A stretch of DNA of 64,000 nt from Sinimarinibacterium flocculans (GTDB lineage: Bacteria > Pseudomonadota > Gammaproteobacteria > Nevskiales > Nevskiaceae). Under the pieces are notes generated by a model. That model was not told where the DNA came from and searched no databases. It worked only from the letters and a program-made list of their open reading frames with translations. Within the stretch, counting starts at the first letter, position 1; every line of letters begins with the position of its first letter. Location: assembly GCF_003201205.1 (NCBI RefSeq), contig NZ_QICN01000001.1:310001-374000 (forward strand), in the 5' to 3' direction. Shown here piece by piece: positions 16,461 through 26,223 of this stretch. A program made the translations under genes and the position numbers.

Positions 16461-19061
16461 TCATTCCCAGTCGTAGCTGAGGTTCAGCCCGACGATGCGC
16501 GGCTCGGACCACATCGAAGCCTTGAAGTACGTCAGGTTCCACTGGTTGCTGTTGGAGATGCGCCAGACGCGGTTCTGCAGGTTGGTGCCGAACAGCTGCA
16601 TGCTCAGCCGCGATCCCATGATCCGGCTCCAGGTGAGGCTGGCGTTGAGCAGGCCGAACGACGGCAGCCACGCACCGGGCTCCGCGTCCGGAGGCGGGGA
16701 GGCGCTGTACTGCGTGTCGGTCCAGGTGTAGGTCAGCGCGGCCTCGAGATATCCGCGGGACGGGTCGATCGGCAGGAAGGAGCGGCCGGAGACGCTGAAC
16801 TGGTGCTCCGGTGTGGTCTGGAAGGGGCTGCAGGTGAAGTCGACCACGTTCCCGGACTCGATCTCCTCGCCGGTGCAGTCGAGCTGCGGCGTGGCGCCGG
16901 TGTAGTCCAGCTTGAAGTCCCGGTACTCGGCGCGGGTATAGCCGTAGGTGCCGGTCAGTGAGGTGCCCTGCCAGGGTTCGATCGTCAGGTCGAGTTCGAG
17001 ACCGGAGACCCAGGCCGAACCGACGTTGAAGATCGACTGCCCCAGCTCCGGCACCGGATTGACCGAGTTGGGCGGCACGTAGGCGTCGATGCCGGCCTTC
17101 TGCAGGTCGGTGTAGTCGGTGTAGTAGAGGGCGGTGTTCAGACGCACCGGCACGCCGAGGACGTCGAAGTCGGATTTCTGGCCCACCTCGTAGTTGAGGA
17201 CGAACTCGGGCGCGTAGGTGTAGCGCTCGGGCACGACGGAGATCGGTGCGATGCCGCCGGTCTTGTAGCCGCGGCTGACCTTGCCGTAGAGCAGCGTGTG
17301 GCTGGCGTCGGTGTCGAGCTTGTAGTCGAGCCCCGCGGTCCAGGTCCACTCGGCACTGGACACTTCCGCCTGGAAGCTCTTGTCCACCAGCGGAAGCAGC
17401 CCCAGCGCGAGCTGGGTGATCGAGGCGTTCCCCGAGGTCCTGTCGCGCGTGTGGCGCGCGCCGAGGGTCAGACTCAGCCCCGACAGCGAAGCGAACACAT
17501 CGCCGAGGTCGTAGGTGCCCTGGGCGAAGCCGGCGAGAGAGCGCTTCTGCTGGTCGTACCGTTGATCGACGTCGACGAACAGCAGCGACTTGGCGACGAT
17601 CCGGCCGATCGCTTCGGTGTCCTCGTAGAAGCCGCCGACGATGTACGAGAGCGCACCGCCCATCGCGCTTCCCTGGAACTGCAACTCCTCGGTGAACGTG
17701 CGGATATCCGCCTCGTACATGTCGTCCGGGTTGATGAACTCGTTGATCTCGGCGCGCGAGCCGTCGAGGTCCCAGCGGTAGGAATGCCTCATCGTCGAGA
17801 AGCTGGCGATGTTGACCACGGACAGCGAGTCGCCGAGCGAGATCCGCAACTTGTCGACCACCGCACCGGTCTTGAGGATGTCGTTGGGGTCGCCGCTGAT
17901 CTGCACGCTGCGGATTCCGCGCGCCGCCTGCTCGTCGGCGATGTCCTGACCGCAGTTGGTCGACGGTCCGAAGAAGTTCAGCGCCAGGCAGCCGAGATTG
18001 GCCGTCTGGGCGAGGTCGATGCCCGGGATGATCTGGGTGAGATTGCCGATGCCGATCGCACCGGGGATGGCGCGATTCAGACCTTCGCGGTTGATCTCCT
18101 CGAACACCATCGCGGTGCCGTTATCATGGCTGTCGGCGTAGTACGCCAGCAGATAGTTCTCGACGAGATCGGAAGGTTGCCAGAGCAGGCCCAGCCGGCC
18201 CATCCAGTAGTCCTTGCTGTCGTAATCCTTGCCGGTGACCACGTCCCGGGTGAAGCCGTCGCGCTGATAGACCTGGCTGCCGACCCGCGCGAGCAGGCGT
18301 TCGCTGATCAGCGGTGCGTTGAGTACCGCTTCGTAGCTTCGGCCGTTGAGGTTGCCGGCGCCGTCCAGCGCCACCATGCCGCCACGCAGGGCGCCGGACC
18401 ATCCTTCCTCGGGCCTGCGCGGTTCGAGCAGCAGCGCGCCGCCGGTGGTGTTGCGGCCGAACAGGGTGCCTTGCGAGCCCTTGAGGATCTGGACGTTGGA
18501 CAGGTCGAAAAACTTGCCCGGGCCGCCCTGGTAGTTGGCGACGGGGTCGGAGGGCAGGGGCACCTCGCCCATGTAGATCACCACGCCGGGACTCGAGCCG
18601 AAGGTCGCACCCTGGCCGCGGATCGTCGGTGTCTCGGTGTTGCGCATCTGGCTGTTGCTGTTGACCACCAGCGACGGCACGCGTCCCTGCAGGTCCTGCG
18701 CGCTGTTGATCTGTTCGCGCCGCAGGTCGTCGGCGGACATGGCGGAGATCGCCACCGGGACGTCCTGGATGTTTTCCTCTGCGCGCCGCGCGGTGACGAC
18801 GATTTCCTCGATCTGCCGGCGCGCGGGCGCGGCTTCCAGCGTGTCGGGCGCAATCTCCGCCTCGGCGACCGGCACGACCGGATAGTCCGTCGATGGCGGC
18901 GTCGACGGTCGGGCCAGGGCGTCGGTCAGCAGCGCGTCGAGTCCGTCGTCTTCGGGAGCGGCGGCATCCTGCGCCGGCGCCGTCCCGTGCGCGCCGAGCA
19001 GCAGGGCGAGCAGCCCCGCGATGTAGCGCCCCGTACCGGCGCGAGCCCTGCCTGTCCTCAT
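16461..19061 (-). CDS. TonB-dependent outer-membrane receptor
   Basis: An 866-residue receptor: signal peptide ending in TAPAQ, a short DGLDALLTDA motif, a Pro-rich linker, RRQIEEIVVTARRAEE (TonB-box-like start of the plug), plug motifs VQILKGSQGTLFGRNTTGG, and a C-terminal barrel ending LNLSYDWE with a terminal acidic residue. Such receptors import large or hydrophobic substrates with TonB energy; the ligand is unknown. The ATG at 19061 is preceded by GGGGAAG at good spacing. The downstream membrane-protein operon starts 12 bases after its stop; an AraC gene lies 119 bases upstream on the same strand. Confidence 0.92.
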   Translation of the reverse strand: MRTGRARAGTGRYIAGLLALLLGAHGTAPAQDAAAPEDDGLDALLTDALARPSTPPSTDYPVVPVAEAEIAPDTLEAAPARRQIEEIVVTARRAEENIQDVPVAISAMSADDLRREQINSAQDLQGRVPSLVVNSNSQMRNTETPTIRGQGATFGSSPGVVIYMGEVPLPSDPVANYQGGPGKFFDLSNVQILKGSQGTLFGRNTTGGALLLEPRRPEEGWSGALRGGMVALDGAGNLNGRSYEAVLNAPLISERLLARVGSQVYQRDGFTRDVVTGKDYDSKDYWMGRLGLLWQPSDLVENYLLAYYADSHDNGTAMVFEEINREGLNRAIPGAIGIGNLTQIIPGIDLAQTANLGCLALNFFGPSTNCGQDIADEQAARGIRSVQISGDPNDILKTGAVVDKLRISLGDSLSVVNIASFSTMRHSYRWDLDGSRAEINEFINPDDMYEADIRTFTEELQFQGSAMGGALSYIVGGFYEDTEAIGRIVAKSLLFVDVDQRYDQQKRSLAGFAQGTYDLGDVFASLSGLSLTLGARHTRDRTSGNASITQLALGLLPLVDKSFQAEVSSAEWTWTAGLDYKLDTDASHTLLYGKVSRGYKTGGIAPISVVPERYTYAPEFVLNYEVGQKSDFDVLGVPVRLNTALYYTDYTDLQKAGIDAYVPPNSVNPVPELGQSIFNVGSAWVSGLELDLTIEPWQGTSLTGTYGYTRAEYRDFKLDYTGATPQLDCTGEEIESGNVVDFTCSPFQTTPEHQFSVSGRSFLPIDPSRGYLEAALTYTWTDTQYSASPPPDAEPGAWLPSFGLLNASLTWSRIMGSRLSMQLFGTNLQNRVWRISNSNQWNLTYFKASMWSEPRIVGLNLSYDWE

Positions 19062-19180
19062 GCGCTTCCCCTGCACCGTCCCGCACCGTGGCCGCGGCCC
19101 GGTGTCTCGTCGGCGAGGAAATTAGGAGCCCGCGCGCACCACCGTCTAGGCTGCGGCGAGGACAGCGCGTTCGTTTTCGG

Positions 19181-20077
19181 TCATGCGGCGCTAGCGGCCC
19201 AGGGGCGATGCAGGGAGTGGCGGTACTGTCCCGGACTGATGCCGGTGACACGCCGGAACGCCGCGCAGAAGTTGGAGGTGCTGGCAAAGCCGAGCCGGCT
19301 GGCGATCTCGGCGATGTTCTCGTCCGTGCCGAGCAGGCGCTTGGCGTGCAGCGCCTGTCGCTCGGCCACATAGCGACCCACCGAGCAGCCGCGCACGGTG
19401 CGAAAGGCGCGGGCGAGCTGGCGCACCGACAGGTCGCAGAGCGCGGCCAGCTCGCTCAGGGACGGCGCCTCGCGGACCTCGAACAGGCGCTCCTCGATGC
19501 GCCGCAGCTGCCAGGGCGCGAGGCCGGCGCTGGTCGGTCGTTCGCGCAGCGCATGGCCGTAGCGCAGCAGGTCGATCGTCAGCTGGGTCGCGACGGACTC
19601 GACGAGCGTGCGGCTCGCGAATCCGGGGTGACGCAGTTCGTCGGCCAGACGCATCAGCAGGTAACGGACGTGGCTGTCGCGGATATCCAGCGACAGCAGC
19701 AGGTGCTGCTCGAGAAACGGCGGCACGCGGTCGAACAGCGCCAGCGTCGGCGCCAGCGGCAGGTGGCACAGCACCGAGGTCAGCGGCTGGTCCTCGTCGC
19801 TGCGGACGTGAACGTCGATGGTGGGTGGCAGCGCAAAGACGTCGCCGATGTTCTCGAAGCGATCCGATGACCAGAAGTCGCTGAAGCAGGCACGCGCGCT
19901 GCGATGGCGGGTGCCCAGACAGAGTTCGACGCGGATGCTGTCTTCCAGGTGCATCCGGCTCTCGGGCGGTTCGCCGAAGCGATAGCGCACGAGCTGGACG
20001 CAGGCATTCGCCGTATCGATCTGCGCATCGATGTCCATGGCGGCGCTCGCGCGCCGGATCGTCGTCATCGTGGCCAT
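19181..20077 (-). CDS. AraC family transcriptional regulator
   Basis: About 298 residues with an N-terminal sensing part and a C-terminal double helix-turn-helix: SLSELAALCDLSVRQLARAF then RTVRGCSVGRYV, and LLGTDENIAEIASRLGFAST followed by NFCAAFRRVTGISPGQYR, the AraC signature. Starts at 20077, 20068 or 20038 are all possible; I use 20077 because longer forms would enter the promoter of the divergent ligase gene. It stands between a TonB receptor gene (downstream, same strand) and an acyl-CoA ligase gene (divergent), both plausible targets. Confidence 0.88.
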   Translation of the reverse strand: MATMTTIRRASAAMDIDAQIDTANACVQLVRYRFGEPPESRMHLEDSIRVELCLGTRHRSARACFSDFWSSDRFENIGDVFALPPTIDVHVRSDEDQPLTSVLCHLPLAPTLALFDRVPPFLEQHLLLSLDIRDSHVRYLLMRLADELRHPGFASRTLVESVATQLTIDLLRYGHALRERPTSAGLAPWQLRRIEERLFEVREAPSLSELAALCDLSVRQLARAFRTVRGCSVGRYVAERQALHAKRLLGTDENIAEIASRLGFASTSNFCAAFRRVTGISPGQYRHSLHRPWAASAA

Positions 20078-20259
20078 CCCGGTCAGGTGGACGTGCTCGG
20101 AAACGATTATGCGCCGTGCGTCGCCGACGCCGTGTTCGTTTCGGGTGTTGCAAATATAAAACGATACTTGCACATTGACAACAGCCGGGTGGTCCGGTCA
20201 AATGCCGGCCATCCCGCGCCCCGCCTCGTGCGAGTGGCCGCGCCCGGACAAGGACACGC

Positions 20260-21810
20260 ATGACCCCGCTGACCGACTACACGAGCTACGCCGACGCCCA
20301 GCGCCACTACTCGATGGAGGCGGTCTGGGCGCTGTTTGACGGGGACAGGCAGTCGTTCAACATCGCCCACGAGTGCGTGGATCGTCATGCCACCGATCCG
20401 CAGCGCATCGCCGCGCGCGTGGCGCATGCCGACGGTCGCGACGAGATCATCCGCTTCGCCGAGCTGTCGGCCTGGTCGAGCCGTTTCGCCCACTGGCTGG
20501 TCGCGCAGGGCGTGAAGCCGGGCGACCGCGTGGCCTTCATGCTCGATCCGTCGCTGGCGTTCTACACGGCGATGTTCGGCGCGATGAAGATGGGCGCGAT
20601 CAGCGTGCCGCTGTTCACGCTGTTCGGGCCGGAGGGCCTGCAACTGCGCGTGGCGGACTGCAATCCGGTCATTCTCGTGACCAACACCGAGAAGGCCGAG
20701 ATGGCCAAGGGCTCGGCGGATACGCGCGTGGTGGTGGCCGACGACGCGCTGTTCGATGCGCTCAAGGCGTATCCGGACACGTTCGAGACGAACACCAAGG
20801 CCGACGACCTGGCCGCCTTCCAGTACACCTCGGGCACCACGCGCGAGCTGCCGGCGGCGGTCAAGCACACGCATCGCGCGATCGTCGTGTTGGCGCTCGC
20901 CGCGCTGTACGGCACCGGCGTGCGCCCGGGCGACGACTTCTTCTGCCCGTCGTCGCCGGCCTGGGGGCACGGCATGTGGCATGGCACGCTGGCGCCGCTG
21001 TCGCTGGGCGTGACCACCGGCACCATGGCCGGCAAGTTCTCGGCGCTGCGCCTGTTGCAGGCGCTGCAGGACTATGGCATCACCAACCTGTCGGCCGCGG
21101 CGACGCACTACCGCATGATGAAGGCGACCGGCGAGGCCGAGCGCTTCACGTTCCGTATCCAGAAGCTGTCGTACACCGGCGAGCCGATCGACCCGGCGAC
21201 GCTGGAGTACACCGAGAAGCTCTTCGGCCAATCGGTCTGCAGCATGTACGGCACGACCGAGATCGGCGTGGTGCTGGTGAACTATCCGGGCGCGCCCGAC
21301 TTCACGGTCAAGCCGGGCTCGCTCGGCAAGGCGATTCCGGGCCAGACCGTCGAGGTCCATGACGCCAGCGGCAAGCCCTGCGCACCGCGCCAGGTCGGCG
21401 AACTCAAGCTGCTGCGCCGCGGCGAGTGGGTACCGACCAAGGATCTCGGCTGGGTCGACGAGGACGGTCACTTCTACCACGGTGGCCGCGCCGACGACGT
21501 GATCATCTCCGCCGGCTGGACGATGAGCGCCGTCGAGATCGAGAACGTGCTGCTCAAGCACCCGGACGTGCGCGAGGCCGCCGTCATCGGCGTCAAGGAT
21601 CAGCTGCGCGGCCAGGTCGTGAAGGCCTTCGTCGTCAGCCCGCGGCCGGCCAACGATGCCTTCGTCAAGGAGCTGCAGGACTTCACCCGCGAGCGCCTGA
21701 GCCAGCACGAATACCCGCGCGTGATCGCGCTGGTCGACGAACTTCCCAAGACCCCGGCCGGCAAGGTCAATCGCAAGGTCCTGCGCGACCGCGAAGCCGC
21801 TGCAGCCTGA
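20260..21810 (+). CDS. Acyl-CoA synthetase (AMP-forming) with altered P-loop
   Basis: A 516-residue ANL-family ligase that would activate a carboxylic acid to its CoA thioester via acyl-AMP. Motifs: the adenylation loop YTSGTTRELPAAVKHTHR (residues 189-206), MYGTTE, the TKDLGW hinge, and the C-terminal Lys motif LPKTPAGKVNRKVL. The P-loop differs from the usual TSGTTGxPK: Gly is Arg, the Lys is absent and one residue is added. The adjacent downstream gene is MaoC-like, 36 bases on, suggesting a beta-oxidation-type step on a ring or side chain. Confidence 0.9.
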   Translation: MTPLTDYTSYADAQRHYSMEAVWALFDGDRQSFNIAHECVDRHATDPQRIAARVAHADGRDEIIRFAELSAWSSRFAHWLVAQGVKPGDRVAFMLDPSLAFYTAMFGAMKMGAISVPLFTLFGPEGLQLRVADCNPVILVTNTEKAEMAKGSADTRVVVADDALFDALKAYPDTFETNTKADDLAAFQYTSGTTRELPAAVKHTHRAIVVLALAALYGTGVRPGDDFFCPSSPAWGHGMWHGTLAPLSLGVTTGTMAGKFSALRLLQALQDYGITNLSAAATHYRMMKATGEAERFTFRIQKLSYTGEPIDPATLEYTEKLFGQSVCSMYGTTEIGVVLVNYPGAPDFTVKPGSLGKAIPGQTVEVHDASGKPCAPRQVGELKLLRRGEWVPTKDLGWVDEDGHFYHGGRADDVIISAGWTMSAVEIENVLLKHPDVREAAVIGVKDQLRGQVVKAFVVSPRPANDAFVKELQDFTRERLSQHEYPRVIALVDELPKTPAGKVNRKVLRDREAAAA

Positions 21811-21846
21811 CACCCCCGAAACCCACAGATTTCACAGGAGACGCAC

Positions 21847-22974
21847 ATGGCAGACGACGCCGGCATGTTCCCCAAGATCACCGAGAAGGGCCTCGAAGAG
21901 CTGCGCAAGCGCATCGGCGTCGCCATCACCGACACGGTCGAGCCGTGGAACTACGAGGCGACCCGCGACGCGATCCGTCACTACGCCCACGGCATCGGCG
22001 ACGACAACCCGCTGTGGTGCGATCCGGACTATGCCGAGAAGTCGCGCTTCGGCACCATCACCGCGCTGCCGAGCTTCCTGTTCACGACCAGCCGCATCGT
22101 CTCCGGCTATGTCGGCGGCCTGTCCGGCGTGCATGCGATGTGGGCCGGCGCCAACTGGCAGTGGCACCAGCCGGTGCTGCGCAACGACACGATCCACACC
22201 GAAGCCAAGCTCAAGGACCTGATCGAGCACCAGACCCGCTTCGCCGGCCGCTCGTTCCAGCAGATCTACAACGTCAGGTTCTACAACCAGAAGGGTGACT
22301 TCGTCGCCGAAGCGGACTCGTGGTGCTTCCGCACCGACCGCGACGTGGCGCGCGAGCAGGGCACCAAGTACACCGAGGTCAAGGCCCGCGCGCCGCACAA
22401 GTACACGGACGAGGAGCTGAACAAGGTCTGGGAGCTGTACGCCAAGGAAGAAGTGCGCGGCGCCAACACCCGCTACTGGAAGGACGTGAACGTCGGCGAC
22501 AAGCTGCCGACGATGGTCAAGGGGCCGATGACGGTCACCGGTTTCATCTGCTATGCGCAGGGCTGGGGCGGCCTGTACATCCGCGCCAACAAGCTCGCCT
22601 GGCAGCAGCATCACAAGCACCCGGGCCTGGGCATCAAGAACCGCTTCGGCATTCCGGACTGCCCGGAGCGCGTGCACTGGGAAGAGGAGTTTGCGCACAA
22701 GGTCGGTACGCCGGGCGCCTACGACTACGGCCCGGAGCGTTGCTCGTGGCTGACGCATCATCTGACCAACTGGCAGGGCGACGCCGGCTTCCTGCGCAGC
22801 AGCCACTGCCAGATCCGTCGCCACAATCCGGAAGGCGACATCGTCACCATCGACGGTGAAGTCGTGCGCAAGTTCGAGGAGGGCGGCCGCAAGCTGGTCG
22901 AGATCAAGCAGATCGCGACGACGCAGACCGGCGAGACCTCGGCCTTCGGTGGCGGCGTCGTCGAGCTGCCCTGA
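21847..22974 (+). CDS. MaoC-like / FAS1-like dehydratase-domain protein
   Basis: A 375-residue protein with two hotdog-like halves. The N-terminal part has YAHGIGDDNPLWCD, typical of MaoC N-terminal dehydratase domains, and the second half begins near KDVNVGDKLPTMVKGPMTVT. Such proteins hydrate or dehydrate acyl-CoA thioesters. AGGAG upstream of the ATG at 21847 supports the start. It is co-transcribed with the acyl-CoA ligase. Substrate unknown; a very wide, steroid-like acyl group is only inferred from the surroundings. Confidence 0.82.
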   Translation: MADDAGMFPKITEKGLEELRKRIGVAITDTVEPWNYEATRDAIRHYAHGIGDDNPLWCDPDYAEKSRFGTITALPSFLFTTSRIVSGYVGGLSGVHAMWAGANWQWHQPVLRNDTIHTEAKLKDLIEHQTRFAGRSFQQIYNVRFYNQKGDFVAEADSWCFRTDRDVAREQGTKYTEVKARAPHKYTDEELNKVWELYAKEEVRGANTRYWKDVNVGDKLPTMVKGPMTVTGFICYAQGWGGLYIRANKLAWQQHHKHPGLGIKNRFGIPDCPERVHWEEEFAHKVGTPGAYDYGPERCSWLTHHLTNWQGDAGFLRSSHCQIRRHNPEGDIVTIDGEVVRKFEEGGRKLVEIKQIATTQTGETSAFGGGVVELP

Positions 22975-22984
22975 TGCCCTGCGT

Positions 22985-23008
22985 TCGTCGGTGATCGATT
23001 GCCGACGA
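22985..23008. terminator. Possible weak terminator hairpin
   Basis: Seven-base arms TCGTCGG and CCGACGA around a ten-base loop, 11 bases after the MaoC-like stop codon. No T run follows, so factor-independent termination is doubtful. The rest of the 250-base gap before the TonB receptor holds the inverted repeat at 23072-23091 and nothing else recognised. Confidence 0.3.
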
Positions 23009-23071
23009 CCGTAGTCAATATTGCCTTCAAGAGCAGTCGTTTTTTGCGTGGGTTGTTGTCCTACAGTCAGG

Positions 23072-23091
23072 GCGTAGAGGCCTGTCTACGC
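23072..23091. repeat. Inverted repeat upstream of TonB receptor
   Basis: Arms GCGTAGA and TCTACGC with a six-base centre, about 134 bases before the receptor ATG. A similar but imperfect GTAGG-N6-CCTAC repeat at 26126-26141 precedes the next receptor, so this may be a shared control site. Confidence 0.35.
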
Positions 23092-23224
23092 TGCGATTTC
23101 GATGCCCGGTAACTCGCCGTGAGACGAGAGGCACTGCCTGACCGGTTGCATCGTCGTCCCACCTGAAATGGGCGCCGGCGGCGGTCGTGGACCGTCGCCG
23201 GCCGGCCGAGGAGCAACGACCCGA

Positions 23225-25960
23225 ATGAAGACGATGGCAAGGGCGGCCACGCTGGCCGCCGCAGTGCACGCCGTGTTTCCGCTGGCCGCCGTGGCCCAGG
23301 GCACAGACGAGCTGGATTTTCTGCTCGAGGATGCGGCGCCTGCGCAATCCGCACCGTCTCCCACGCCGGCCCCGACACCGGCGCCGGCTGGACCGGACGC
23401 AGCGGACGCCAGCGCGGCGCCGTCCGCGCCGACGTCATCCGATCCTGCGCCGCAGACGGCCGATGCCGAGCCGCCGCTGGACGTCATCCCGCTGCCGCGC
23501 GACGAGCCCGAGCCGGTGGCCGCGGCGCCGCGAGCACGTGCGATCGAGGAGATCATCGTCACCGCCCAGCGTCGCGAAGAAAGCGCGCAGGACGTGCCGA
23601 TCTCGATCACGGTCTTCGACGGCAAGCAGCTGGGCAACGCCAACATCACCAATTCCGCCGATCTGGCGCTGTACACGCCGTCGCTGTCGGCGAACACGCG
23701 CTTCGGCGCCGACAACGCGACGTTCTCGATCCGCGGCTTCACTCAGGAGCTGCGCACGACGGCGTCGGTGGCCACGTACATGGCGGAGGTCGTCGCCCCG
23801 CGCGGCCAGAGCTCGCAGACCTCGGGCGACGGCGCCGGTCCGGGCGCGATGTTCGATCTCGCCAACGTCCAGGTCCTGAAAGGACCGCAGGGCACGCTGT
23901 TCGGGCGCAACACCACGGGTGGCGCGGTGCTGCTTGTGCCGAACCGTCCGACCGACGAGTTCAGCGGCTATCTGGAATTGTCGGGCGGCGAGTGGAGCGC
24001 GCAGCGCGCGCAGGGCGTGGTCAACGTGCCGTTTTCCGAGGGTTTCCGCACGCGCCTGGCGGTGGACCTGAACCAGCGCGACGGCCACCTGGACAACATC
24101 ACCGGGATCGGCACGGACGCGATGGGCAGCGTCGACTACCTGTCGGCGCGCTTCAGCACGGTCTGGGATATCGGCGACAACGCCGAGAACTACACGATCC
24201 TGTCGTACATCGACTCCGAGAGCACCGGCTACAGCTCGCAACTGTATGCCTGCAACGGCAACTATCTTCAGGGCGGGTTCTTCCTGGTGTTCGCCGGTGC
24301 ACTGCACGTGCCGGCCTGCCAGGACCAGCTCCGGCGTCAGGCCGCGGCCGGGCAGGACGATTTCTACGACGTCGTCAGCACGATCGCCTCGCCGATGACG
24401 GACATCGAGGAAAAGCGCCTGATCAACACGCTGACCTGGCATCTGAGCGAGACGGTGACGCTCAAGAACATCCTCGCCTACGCACACCTGCACACCGAGA
24501 ACGGTTCGGACATCTTCGGCACGCAGTTCCGCTACGCCACGCCGCTGCTCGCACTGCCGGCGGCGCTGCAGCCGGTGCTCGGCCTGCTGGGTCTGGGCGG
24601 CGGCGGACTGCCGCTGGACCCGAATCCCAACCGCGAGTTCAAGACCGGCGTCTCGGTGCCCAATCCGGACATCCCGGTGACCAGCCAGGAAACCTACGTC
24701 GCGGAACTGCAGTTGCAGGGCGAGGCCGGGGACGGCAGGTTCATCTGGCAGGGCGGCCTGTACTACGAGAACAGCGTTCCGGACGGCTTCTCCGGCAATA
24801 ACTCCGCCGGCCTGGTGTCCTGCGAGCTGTCGACGCTCGAAGGCGATCCGTCCGGCTTCAACTGCTACGACCCGCTCGGCGGCGCCGTCGGCGGCGTGCT
24901 GGTGCAGGAGTACAAGACCGAGTATCTGAACCAGGCGGTCTATGCCCAGGGCACCTGGAACATCTCCGACCAGTTCAGCACGACGCTGGGCCTGCGCTAC
25001 ACCTGGGACGAGTCCGAGGGCTACGGCATCAAGACGTCCTATCGCTGGCTGCTGGCGGTGCCGCTGGGATCGGCGCAGGAGATCACCACGCCACGCGTGA
25101 AGAGCGAGGCCCCGACCGGCGTCATCGAGTTCGACTACAAGCCCTTCGACGGCATGATGGCCTACGCCAAGTACATCCGCGGCTATCGTCAGGGCAACGT
25201 GATCCTTGCGGCCGACCCCGGCGCGGATACCTTCGAGCCGGAGAAGGTGGACACCTACGAGATCGGCCTGAAGACGCTGTTCGGCGGCCCGGTGCCCGGC
25301 CAGCTCAATCTGGCCGCGTTTTACAACGACTTCACCGACCAGCAGTTGCAGCTGGGCTACATCTCGCGCTCGGCGCTCCAGACCACGACGATCGTCAACG
25401 CCGGCAAGTCGCGGATCGCCGGCATCGAAGGCGACGTCGCCTTCAGCCTGACCGAAAACCTGACCCTGGCGCTGGCGTTCTCGCTGCTCGAAACCGAGCT
25501 GCTGGAACAGGAAGACCAGACGGCACGGGTCAGCGAGGCCGGCGGTGCGATCGCCGGCTTCTCGGTGACGCCGATCGCCGACGTCGGCGACGAACTGCCG
25601 TACGCACCGGATCAGACCTACATCGTCTCGCTGAACTGGCGGCTGCCGGTGAGCGTGAACCTGGGCGAGATGGATCTGGGCCTGACCTATTCGGCGATCG
25701 GTGAGCAGCGTTCGGCCGCAACCAGCTCGGGGCCATTCGGCATGCTGGATGCGTTCCAGACCCTGAACGTGAACTTCGGCTGGGGACGCATCTTCGGCAG
25801 TGCGATGGATCTGGTCGTCTTCGGCACCAACGTGCTCGACGAGGAATACGTGACCTACACCAGCGGCACCTACAACCTGCTCGGCTTCGAGTCGCGCATG
25901 CTCGGCACGCCGCGCATGGTCGGCGCGCGGCTGCGTTACAACTTCGGCAACGCCGACTGA
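23225..25960 (+). CDS. TonB-dependent outer-membrane receptor
   Basis: A 911-residue receptor with signal peptide (…PLAAVAQ), a DELDFLLEDAAP motif directly after it, a long Pro/Ala linker with PPLDVIPLPR, then IEEIIVTAQRREES, plug motifs NATFSIRGFTQELRTTASVA and VQVLKGPQGTLFGRNTTGG, and a barrel ending in GARLRYNFGNAD. It is very close to the receptor at 26224-28923, indicating tandem duplication. GAGGAG lies upstream of the ATG at 23225. Probably imports the acid or terpenoid handled by the preceding ligase genes; this is inference. Confidence 0.93.
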   Translation: MKTMARAATLAAAVHAVFPLAAVAQGTDELDFLLEDAAPAQSAPSPTPAPTPAPAGPDAADASAAPSAPTSSDPAPQTADAEPPLDVIPLPRDEPEPVAAAPRARAIEEIIVTAQRREESAQDVPISITVFDGKQLGNANITNSADLALYTPSLSANTRFGADNATFSIRGFTQELRTTASVATYMAEVVAPRGQSSQTSGDGAGPGAMFDLANVQVLKGPQGTLFGRNTTGGAVLLVPNRPTDEFSGYLELSGGEWSAQRAQGVVNVPFSEGFRTRLAVDLNQRDGHLDNITGIGTDAMGSVDYLSARFSTVWDIGDNAENYTILSYIDSESTGYSSQLYACNGNYLQGGFFLVFAGALHVPACQDQLRRQAAAGQDDFYDVVSTIASPMTDIEEKRLINTLTWHLSETVTLKNILAYAHLHTENGSDIFGTQFRYATPLLALPAALQPVLGLLGLGGGGLPLDPNPNREFKTGVSVPNPDIPVTSQETYVAELQLQGEAGDGRFIWQGGLYYENSVPDGFSGNNSAGLVSCELSTLEGDPSGFNCYDPLGGAVGGVLVQEYKTEYLNQAVYAQGTWNISDQFSTTLGLRYTWDESEGYGIKTSYRWLLAVPLGSAQEITTPRVKSEAPTGVIEFDYKPFDGMMAYAKYIRGYRQGNVILAADPGADTFEPEKVDTYEIGLKTLFGGPVPGQLNLAAFYNDFTDQQLQLGYISRSALQTTTIVNAGKSRIAGIEGDVAFSLTENLTLALAFSLLETELLEQEDQTARVSEAGGAIAGFSVTPIADVGDELPYAPDQTYIVSLNWRLPVSVNLGEMDLGLTYSAIGEQRSAATSSGPFGMLDAFQTLNVNFGWGRIFGSAMDLVVFGTNVLDEEYVTYTSGTYNLLGFESRMLGTPRMVGARLRYNFGNAD

Positions 25961-26125
25961 TCCCGGCGACGCGGCGCCCCGCGGGTGCCGGAAGGCTGCT
26001 GTTCTGCAGCACGGCGAGGGCCGGACGGGCCGCTGGGGCGGGTCGTCCGGCCGCCAGTTTGACGTACGCCGTAAGAAGAGTTGCCTTGCGCTGTATCCAC
26101 CATTGTGCGCCGGTTCGGACACTGC

Positions 26126-26141
26126 GTAGGCTGATCCCTAC
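26126..26141. repeat. Inverted repeat upstream of second TonB receptor
   Basis: Arms GTAGG and CCTAC with a six-base centre, about 85-100 bases before the receptor start; compare 23072-23091. The 263-base intergenic region shows nothing else I can identify. Confidence 0.3.
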
Positions 26142-26223
26142 CGCGTGAGACCGCGGCCGTTGTTCATATCAATCGGGGATGGGGGCCGGCCGGGACGACC
26201 TGCCGCCGGTACAGCACGAGGAG

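Noticed and set aside
17298-19373. 691-codon + strand frame opposite the TonB receptor
   Set aside because: Antisense shadow of the receptor; no motif or signal sequence.
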